NCBI GenBank assembly: GCA_946539475.1
Contig: CAMNHM010000090.1
Coordinates: 1 to 10,988 of the forward strand
Length of the DNA: 10,988 bases
Origin: an uncultured Prevotellaceae bacterium
GTDB lineage: Bacteria; Bacteroidota; Bacteroidia; Bacteroidales; Bacteroidaceae
Reading direction: 5' to 3'
Part shown: piece by piece, positions 6,868 to 10,988 of the stretch
How positions within the stretch are numbered: position 1 is the first letter of the stretch
Layout: every line of letters begins with the position of its first letter
Translations under genes and position numbers: made by a program
The notes under the pieces: model-generated
What the model saw: only the letters and a program-made list of their open reading frames with translations
Told to the model about the DNA's origin: nothing
Databases searched by the model: none

Positions 6868-7500
6868 ATGGACAATATCAAGAAAATCTTCGCACAAAAG
6901 TTGCTCGAGGTGAAGGCAGTCAAGCTGCAGCCCAACGAGCCGTTCACATGGGCCTCCGGATGGAAGTCGCCCATCTATACAGACAATCGCAAGACGCTCT
7001 CCTTCCCCTCGCTGCGGTCGTTCGTCAAGCTCGAGCTCTGCCATCTCGTCCAGGCTCACTTCCCAGAGGCCGAGGCAGTGGCAGGCGTCGCCACGGGTGC
7101 CATCGCACAGGGTGCCCTCGTTGCCGACCAGCTGGGGCTGCCCTTCAGCTATGTCCGTCCGAAGCCGAAGGATCACGGCATGGGCAATCAGATTGAGGGC
7201 GAGATAGCCAAAGGTGCCAAGGTCGTCGTCGTCGAAGACCTCATCAGCACGGGCGGCTCGTCGCTGAAAGCCGTACAGGCGCTGCGCGACTATGGCGTCG
7301 AGGTAATCGGCATGGTGGCATCCTTCACCTACGGATTCCCGGTGGCTGAAGAGGCCTTCCGCGAGGCCGGCGTGCAGCTGCTGACGCTGAGCGACTACGA
7401 GCATGTAGTGGCCGAGGCTGTCGCAACGGGATACATCACGCCCCAGGAGCAGCCCGTACTGGCAGCATGGCGGCAGAACCCTGCCGAGTGGAACAGATAA
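6868..7500 (+). CDS. pyrE: Orotate phosphoribosyltransferase
   Basis: PyrE joins orotate to PRPP to make orotidine 5'-monophosphate in cytosolic pyrimidine synthesis. The 210-residue product is normal in length. Visible motifs are FTWASGWKSPIYTDNR (26-41), which forms part of the orotate/PRPP site, the mobile catalytic loop KPKDHGMGNQIEG (99-111), and the PRPP-binding motif VVVVEDLISTGGSS (119-132). The gene has its own upstream promoter and starts a four-gene run with the SRPBCC gene, argH and a lipoprotein gene. A 42-bp spacer (7501-7542) follows, with no terminator visible, so read-through is expected. Pairing with argH puts pyrimidine and arginine synthesis, which share carbamoyl phosphate, in one unit; this link is inference. 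Confidence 0.96.
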   Translation: MDNIKKIFAQKLLEVKAVKLQPNEPFTWASGWKSPIYTDNRKTLSFPSLRSFVKLELCHLVQAHFPEAEAVAGVATGAIAQGALVADQLGLPFSYVRPKPKDHGMGNQIEGEIAKGAKVVVVEDLISTGGSSLKAVQALRDYGVEVIGMVASFTYGFPVAEEAFREAGVQLLTLSDYEHVVAEAVATGYITPQEQPVLAAWRQNPAEWNR

Positions 7501-7542
7501 GTTTTCCTTCCCCCCAAAAACCTAAATTGTCATCATCCCACT

Positions 7543-7965
7543 ATGAGCAAATACGAAAGTAAGGTACATCAGGTGCCATACCCACAGACAACGGTATATA
7601 GCGCCGTCAGCGACCTCAACAGTCTCGCTCGCATCCGCGACAGCGTGCCCGGCGACAAGATTCAGGAATTCACCTTCGACAGCGACACCGTCAGCATCAG
7701 CGTCCCCCCCGTAGGCAACATCAGCCTTCGCATCATAGAGCGCGAGGAGCCGTCGTGCGTGAAGTTCGAGACGGCGCAGTCGCCACTGCCCTTCAACCTC
7801 TGGATACAGGTGTTGCCTGTCGACGAGCTGACATCGAAGCTGAAGGTCACCCTCAAGGCCGACATTCCCTTCTTCCTACAGGCCATCGCCAATGGCCCGC
7901 TGCAGGAGGGGGTCGACAAGGTGGCCGAGGCACTAGCACTCATCCCCTACGAACAGAAGCCATGA
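7543..7965 (+). CDS. SRPBCC (START-like) fold protein of unknown ligand
   Basis: This 140-residue cytosolic protein has no signal peptide or membrane segment. The pattern fits the SRPBCC/polyketide-cyclase-like family: an N-terminal strand (YESKVHQVPY), a helix typical of the fold (TTVYSAVSDLNSLARIRDSVP), alternating strands (FTFDSDTVSISVPPVGNISLRIIERE), and a long C-terminal helix (PLQEGVDKVAEALALIPY) that would cover the hydrophobic cavity. No catalytic residues can be named and the ligand is unknown. It lies between pyrE and argH, and its stop codon overlaps the argH start (ATGA at 7962-7965). I recall the same neighbour pair in other Bacteroidetes, which suggests a conserved but undefined role. 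Confidence 0.8.
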   Translation: MSKYESKVHQVPYPQTTVYSAVSDLNSLARIRDSVPGDKIQEFTFDSDTVSISVPPVGNISLRIIEREEPSCVKFETAQSPLPFNLWIQVLPVDELTSKLKVTLKADIPFFLQAIANGPLQEGVDKVAEALALIPYEQKP

Positions 7966-9296
7966 AACTCTGGGAAAAAGACTTTGAGATCAACAGCGAG
8001 ATAGAACGCTTCACCGTTGGTCGCGACCGCGAGATGGACCTCTATCTTGCACCCTACGACGTGCTGGGCTCGATGGCCCACATCACCATGCTCGCCTCCA
8101 TAGGACTGCTGCAGGCCGACGAGCTGCCACCGCTGCTGAACGAGCTACGGGCCATCTACGAGATGACGCAGCGCGGCGAGTTCCAGATCGAGGAAGGCAT
8201 CGAGGACGTGCACTCGCAGGTGGAGCTGATGCTCACCCGCCGCCTGGGCGACCTGGGCAAGAAGATCCACTCGGGGCGCTCACGCAACGACCAGGTGCTG
8301 CTCGACCTGAAGCTCTTCACACGCCATCAGCTGAGGCTAGTGGCAGAGAGCACACACGACCTCTTCGACGAGCTCATCAAGAAGAGCAACCAGTATCGCG
8401 ACATCCTCATGCCCGGCTACACCCACCTGCAGGTGGCCATGCCCAGCAGCTTCGGACTATGGTTCGGAGCCTACGCCGAGAGCCTATGCGACGACATGCT
8501 ATTCCTGCTGGCTGCCTACCGCATCACCAACCGCAACCCGCTGGGATCGGCAGCCGGATATGGCTCGTCGTTCCCGCTGCGCCGACAGATGACGACCGAC
8601 CTGCTGGGCTTCGACTCGATGAACTACAACGTCGTCTATGCACAGATGGGACGCGGAAAGATGGAGCGCAACGTCGCATTCGCCATCGCCACCATCGCCG
8701 GCACGATGGCAAAGCTAGCCTTCGACGCCTGCCTGTTCAACTCGCAGAACTTCGGATTCGTACGCCTGCCAAAGGAGTGCACAACGGGATCGAGCATCAT
8801 GCCTCACAAGAAGAACCCCGACGTCTTCGAACTCATACGCGCCAAGTCCAACAAGCTGCAGGCGCTGCCGCAGCAGGTGATGCTCATCATGAACAACCTG
8901 CCCAGCGGATACTTCCGCGACCTGCAGATCATCAAGGAGGTATTCCTGCCTGCCTTCGACGAGCTGCTCGACTGCCTGCACATGACCGCCTACATCATCA
9001 ACCGCATGGAGGTGAACGAGCACATACTCGACGACCCACGCTACGACCCGATGTTCAGCGTCGAGGAGGTCAACCGGCTGGCAGCCAGCGGAGTGCCCTT
9101 CCGCGACGCCTATAAGAAGGTGGGCCTCGACATCGAGGCGGGACGCTTCACGCCCGACAAGCACATACACCACACCCACGAGGGATCGATAGGCAACCTT
9201 TGCAACGACCGCATCTGCCAGCTCATGGACGACACGCTGCGACAGTTCGGATTCGAGCGCGTCACACAGGCAGAAAACTCACTCCTCCATGCGTAA
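7962..9296 (+). CDS. argH: Argininosuccinate lyase
   Basis: ArgH splits argininosuccinate into arginine and fumarate, the last step of arginine synthesis in the cytosol; the enzyme is a homotetramer with composite active sites. The 444-residue product is close to the usual length. Motifs include DVHSQVE (82-88), HSGRSRNDQ (103-111), GYTHLQVAMPSSFG (152-165) with the catalytic-region histidine H155, and the fumarase/aspartase superfamily signature GSSIMPHKKNP (276-286) carrying the catalytic serine loop. I chose ATG 7962 because MKLWEKDF is the typical N-terminus and it overlaps the upstream stop; in-frame sequence further upstream is the SRPBCC gene read in another frame. The 3' end overlaps the start of the lipoprotein gene by 8 bp. 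Confidence 0.96.
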   Translation: MKLWEKDFEINSEIERFTVGRDREMDLYLAPYDVLGSMAHITMLASIGLLQADELPPLLNELRAIYEMTQRGEFQIEEGIEDVHSQVELMLTRRLGDLGKKIHSGRSRNDQVLLDLKLFTRHQLRLVAESTHDLFDELIKKSNQYRDILMPGYTHLQVAMPSSFGLWFGAYAESLCDDMLFLLAAYRITNRNPLGSAAGYGSSFPLRRQMTTDLLGFDSMNYNVVYAQMGRGKMERNVAFAIATIAGTMAKLAFDACLFNSQNFGFVRLPKECTTGSSIMPHKKNPDVFELIRAKSNKLQALPQQVMLIMNNLPSGYFRDLQIIKEVFLPAFDELLDCLHMTAYIINRMEVNEHILDDPRYDPMFSVEEVNRLAASGVPFRDAYKKVGLDIEAGRFTPDKHIHHTHEGSIGNLCNDRICQLMDDTLRQFGFERVTQAENSLLHA

Positions 9297-9852
9297 GCTC
9301 GCCACACTCCTGCTGCTCTGCCTGCTGACGGCCTGCGAGACCGAGAACATGTACTCCTCGGCCTACTGCCGCTTCACATTCCAGGCAGACCTCTACCCTA
9401 GCAGCGCACTCACCAGAGCCCTCGGATCGACGGGCGGCGACTTCTGCATCGTGAAGGCTGTCAACCGCAACGGAGCCACACACCTGCTCCTGACGCCAAA
9501 CCGAGGCTCCTACGCCCCCGCCGACCTCGACCTGCTGATGAACACCGCCATCAGCGGCGAGCGCATCAGCTATGCAGCGATGGGCTACCGCCAAGGGCTC
9601 ATCATCGGCAGATCGCTCTACGGACAGCTGCGCTGCTACGACCTGCAATGCCCCAACTGCGACAACAACCACGAGCTGCAGTGGAGCACCTCCCAGGCAC
9701 TCGACCTCGTCTGCGACCGCTGTCAGCGCACCTACAACATCGACGGTGAGTATGGCTACGTGAAATCGGGCGACACCGGGCACGCGCTCACGCTCTATCG
9801 CAACATCAGCTACGCTCACGACAGCGGGCTGCTCATCGTCAGCAACCCGTAG
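9289..9852 (+). CDS. Small lipoprotein with CxxC...CxxC zinc-ribbon or Rieske-like C-terminal domain
   Basis: The 187-residue product has a short lipoprotein signal: MRKLATLLLLCLLTAC, with a lipobox LTAC and lipidated C16. It is expected to be membrane-anchored and to face the periplasm or cell surface. The mature part begins with a beta-rich region (about 25-115). It ends with CPNC (121-124) and CDRC (142-145), four cysteines that could bind zinc, followed by strand-like sequence. The spacing resembles the C-terminal lobe of Rieske-fold proteins, but the CxH pairs of true Rieske proteins are replaced by CxxC, so a [2Fe-2S] cluster is unlikely. I do not recognise a characterised relative. It overlaps argH by 8 bp, so co-expression is likely, but no arginine-related role follows. 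This is the last gene of the operon; the heptamer repeats start 2 bp after its stop. Confidence 0.8.
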   Translation: MRKLATLLLLCLLTACETENMYSSAYCRFTFQADLYPSSALTRALGSTGGDFCIVKAVNRNGATHLLLTPNRGSYAPADLDLLMNTAISGERISYAAMGYRQGLIIGRSLYGQLRCYDLQCPNCDNNHELQWSTSQALDLVCDRCQRTYNIDGEYGYVKSGDTGHALTLYRNISYAHDSGLLIVSNP

Positions 9853-9854
9853 GG

Positions 9855-9910
9855 AGGAGTGAGGAGTGAAGAGTGAAGAGTGAAGAGTGAAGAGTGAAGA
9901 GTGAGGAGTT
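9855..9910. repeat. Heptanucleotide tandem array, forward orientation (8 units)
   Basis: Eight perfectly phased 7-bp units fill this stretch: AGGAGTG twice, AAGAGTG five times, then AGGAGTT. The array begins 2 bp after the lipoprotein stop codon. The final unit is the exact reverse complement of the AACTCCT unit in the array at 9935-9969. There are no spacers, so this is not a CRISPR array. Runs of identical 7-mers like this can gain or lose units by replication slippage. Confidence 0.9.
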
Positions 9911-9934
9911 AAAAAATGATAATAGCCGGCGAAA

Positions 9935-9969
9935 AACTCCTAACTCCTAACTCCTAACTCCTAACTTTT
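9935..9969. repeat. Heptanucleotide tandem array, inverted orientation (4 units plus a degenerate fifth)
   Basis: AACTCCT occurs four times in phase (9935-9962), followed by a decayed unit AACTTTT (9963-9969). AACTCCT is the reverse complement of the AGGAGTT unit that ends the first array. The 24-bp spacer between the arrays (9911-9934) is A-rich with a central GCCGGC. Together the arrays could fold into an imperfect long stem. The inverted array ends 3 bp before the tRNA-Leu promoter -7 box and therefore occupies its -33 region. Confidence 0.9.
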
Positions 9970-9972
9970 TAG

Positions 9973-9980
9973 TACCTTTG
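9973..9980 (+). promoter_or_regulatory. Bacteroidetes-type promoter -7 box for tRNA-Leu
   Basis: TACCTTTG is an exact TAnnTTTG match, 27 bp before the tRNA 5' end. No TTTG -33 box is found upstream; that position falls inside the AACTCCT array. Confidence 0.7.
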
Positions 9981-10007
9981 CAGTCGCAAAAGCTACGACG
10001 ACAGACT

Positions 10008-10092
10008 GCCGTGATGGTGGAATGGTAGACACGAGGGACTTAAAATCCCTTGACTCGGAAGGGTTGTGCGGGTTCGAGTCCCGCTCGCGGCA
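10008..10092 (+). tRNA. tRNA-Leu, anticodon UAA
   Basis: An 85-nt type II (long variable arm) tRNA. The acceptor stem pairs GCCGTGA (10008-10014) with TCGCGGC (10085-10091), with one G-T pair and discriminator A at 10092. The anticodon stem is AGGGA/TCCCT (10034-10038 and 10046-10050), and the loop CTTAAAA places anticodon TAA at 10041-10043, which reads leucine codon UUA. The long variable arm follows at about 10051-10067. The T arm is GCGGG/CCCGC around TTCGAGT. The 3' CCA is not encoded (CGT follows), so it must be added after transcription. It has its own promoter and terminator and is a single-gene transcription unit. Confidence 0.95.
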
Positions 10093-10138
10093 CGTAACCG
10101 GCCTCGTCAGATAGCTCAAAACGCCCTTGTACAAAGGC

Positions 10139-10185
10139 CAAAGTGTTCCAGTTGTATTTCTACGGCTGGAACACTTTGTCTTTTT
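10139..10185 (+). terminator. Intrinsic terminator of tRNA-Leu
   Basis: CAAAGTGTTCCAG (10139-10151) and CTGGAACACTTTG (10166-10178) form a perfect 13-bp stem around a 14-nt loop, followed by TCTTTTT (10179-10185). This is a classic rho-independent terminator for rightward transcription from the tRNA gene, 46 bp after its end. The 46 bp before it and the stretch from 10186 to 10232 hold no gene or strong signal that I can see. Confidence 0.9.
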
Positions 10186-10232
10186 GAGGCATCAACACTC
10201 TGCCCGGCAATTTCCACGGAGCCGGGACACCA

Positions 10233-10239
10233 CATATAC
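10233..10239. repeat. Left 7-bp direct repeat CATATAC (candidate target-site duplication)
   Basis: CATATAC here is repeated exactly at 10427-10433, in the same orientation, directly beyond the other end of the palindromic element. One base (C10240) separates it from the element's terminal inverted repeat. This placement is what a transposon target-site duplication looks like. Confidence 0.6.
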
Positions 10240-10240
10240 C

Positions 10241-10426
10241 GGATCAGTCCTAAAACCCAGTTGCAGACAATCCGCATGGAACTCCCCTCCCTTGTAGGGG
10301 AGGGGCAGGGGTGGGGTCAGTAACTTCTTCACTGACATTATATTACTGACCCCACCCCTTAATCCCCTCCCCTACAAGGGAGGGGAGCTGCAGCACCAAC
10401 AGTCAACCAAGTTTTCGGACTGACCC
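10241..10426. mobile_element. Palindromic MITE-like element, about 186 bp
   Basis: The element is two inverted half-copies around a 19-bp centre (10324-10342). The outer terminal repeats are GGATCAGTCC (10241-10250) and, read on the minus strand, GGGTCAGTCC (10426-10417). The similarity continues to 23 bp per side (10241-10263 and 10404-10426) with 18 matches. Perfectly paired inner arms follow (see 10282-10387). Each half is bounded by GGTCAGT-like sequence at both its outer and inner ends. It has no coding capacity, and CATATAC flanks it on both sides. Terminal inverted repeats, small size, no ORF and flanking direct repeats fit a non-autonomous transposon (MITE). The parent transposase is not in the window. 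An intergenic palindromic repeat family moved by another mechanism is the main alternative. Confidence 0.7.
10282..10387. repeat. Long inner inverted repeat with nested palindromes
   Basis: A 24-bp left arm (10282-10305) is the exact reverse complement of 10364-10387. A further 16-bp arm (10308-10323) is the exact reverse complement of 10343-10358. The two segments are separated by CA on the left and TTAAT on the right, and the hairpin loop is 19 nt. Each 24-bp arm is itself palindromic: CCCCTCCC and GGGAGGGG around 6 nt (10284-10305 and 10364-10385). The DNA could therefore form either one long hairpin or two small ones. G-run and C-run clustering is marked. Transcribed from either side it would make a very stable stem, although no U-tract follows. 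Confidence 0.92.
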
Positions 10427-10433
10427 CATATAC
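10427..10433. repeat. Right 7-bp direct repeat CATATAC (candidate target-site duplication)
   Basis: This is an exact copy of 10233-10239 in the same orientation and abuts the right terminal inverted repeat of the element. It ends 4 bp before the stop codon of the TonB-dependent receptor gene, so the insertion would lie just beyond that gene's 3' end. Confidence 0.6.
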
Positions 10434-10437
10434 AGCT

Positions 10438-10988
10438 CTAGAAGTCAAGCCGATAGAAGACGTTGGGCAGCGAGATGCTGCTCTCGTAGGCACACACCTG
10501 CTGTGTGCCCAGATCGAAGCGCTGCATCGTCTGCGCCTTGCCGTTGAACACGTTCAGGCCCTCGAAGGCGATGGTGTGGCTGACGCGCCGCTTGTTGATC
10601 TTGTAGCTCACGGTGAGGTCGACGATACCCGTGGGGTCGAAACGCTGCGAGAATTCTTCGCCCTGCCGGTAGATGGGCTCATCGTCGATGATGCCGGCTG
10701 CCAGGTTGGCCCGCATGCGCTCCACGTCGATAGGCGTATAGCGCAGGCCGCCCTGGATGCTGTACTTCGCGCTGACGTTCAGCACGTTCTTGCCCACCAT
10801 CCACTCCTTGCCGCCCAGGATCTTGAACATGAACCCACGGTCGTAGAGCTGGTTGCGCCACGCGCGGTCCTCGCCGCGGTACTGCGACCTGTAGAGCGAC
10901 AGGTTGGCCTGCCCGAAGAAGCCCCTGTGCATATAGTGCTCCAGGGTGATGTCGCCGCCGTAGTTGCGGGTGTTGCCCTTGGCCACCA
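10438..10988 (-). CDS. TonB-dependent outer-membrane receptor, C-terminal part (N-terminus outside window)
   Basis: The frame is open to the window edge and stops at TAG (minus strand, 10440-10438), giving about 183 residues of C-terminus. It contains amphipathic beta-strand repeats of an outer-membrane barrel, for example GGDITLEHYM, GFFGQANLSLYRSQY, GKNVLNVSAKYSIQGG, IVDLTVSYKINK and HTIAFEGLNVFN. It ends ...NVFYRLDF, with the terminal phenylalanine used for barrel insertion. GLRYTPID and the SYKINKRRVSHT stretch are typical of Bacteroidetes TonB-dependent receptors. Such proteins import large substrates across the outer membrane using TonB energy; the ligand cannot be told from this part. 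The plug domain and any SusD partner lie outside the window. The GTG at 10986 is an internal valine, not a start. Confidence 0.9.
   Translation of the reverse strand, partial: VAKGNTRNYGGDITLEHYMHRGFFGQANLSLYRSQYRGEDRAWRNQLYDRGFMFKILGGKEWMVGKNVLNVSAKYSIQGGLRYTPIDVERMRANLAAGIIDDEPIYRQGEEFSQRFDPTGIVDLTVSYKINKRRVSHTIAFEGLNVFNGKAQTMQRFDLGTQQVCAYESSISLPNVFYRLDF

Noticed and set aside
9855..9969. CRISPR array
   Set aside because: Units are 7 bp and directly abutting with no unique spacers, and no cas genes are present.
10203..10226. Hairpin CCCGGC/GCCGGG after the tRNA terminator
   Set aside because: A 6-bp stem with a 12-nt loop and no U-tract or context; in GC-rich DNA this can occur by chance.
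10066..10323. 85-codon rightward reading frame starting inside tRNA-Leu
   Set aside because: It begins within the tRNA, reads through the terminator and ends in the palindromic element, so it cannot be a gene.
10008..10426. Integration of a genomic island at tRNA-Leu
   Set aside because: No integrase and no repeat of the tRNA 3' end are found downstream within the window.

Overview
The window looks like a chromosomal segment from a GC-rich member of the Bacteroidales, most likely Prevotellaceae or a close relative. Four signs support this. Promoter -7 boxes have the Bacteroidetes form TAnnTTTG (TACCTTTG three times, TATCTTTG, TAATTTTG). Shine-Dalgarno sites are mostly absent. The proteins are typical of the group: a gut-Bacteroidetes-type LacI regulator, a TonB-dependent receptor ending in an aromatic residue, and an XynE-like GDSL esterase with a Prevotella-style C-terminal tail. 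The gene order prmC-recX-comF / pyrE-SRPBCC-argH is also, as I recall it, characteristic. The genus call is inference.

Layout, left to right. Bases 2-298 hold the 3' end of a LacI-family regulator (+). It converges on a leftward pair: ino1 (myo-inositol-1-phosphate synthase, 2703-1384) followed by ribD (riboflavin deaminase/reductase, 1325-360). A 187-bp divergent promoter region (2704-2890) separates ino1 from a tightly packed rightward operon, prmC-recX-comF (2891-4924), whose genes overlap. A leftward secreted GDSL/SGNH esterase with a CBM-like domain (6765-4930) runs tail to tail into comF with only 5 bp between them. A short divergent region with two Bacteroidetes promoters (about 6766-6867) then starts the second rightward operon: pyrE, an SRPBCC-fold protein, argH and a small zinc-ribbon lipoprotein (6868-9852). 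The last three are joined by stop/start overlaps.

The right end is mostly non-coding. Two arrays of the same heptamer family, in opposite orientations (9855-9910 and 9935-9969), lead into a promoter and a tRNA-Leu(UAA) gene (10008-10092). A strong intrinsic terminator follows at 10139-10185. Next comes a palindromic element of about 186 bp (10241-10426), made of two inverted half-copies and flanked by a 7-bp direct repeat, CATATAC. It has the anatomy of a MITE (non-autonomous transposon). The window ends inside a leftward TonB-dependent receptor gene (10438-10988, C-terminal part only).

Functionally most genes are housekeeping: riboflavin, inositol phosphate, release-factor methylation, RecA modulation, pyrimidine and arginine synthesis. 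They are mixed with surface glycan functions (esterase, TonB-dependent receptor, LacI regulator). I see no defence system, CRISPR array or phage. The most unusual content is the non-coding DNA between argH's downstream lipoprotein gene and the TonB-dependent receptor. Smaller oddities are the altered RibD architecture and an ino1 gene without visible inositol-lipid genes next to it.
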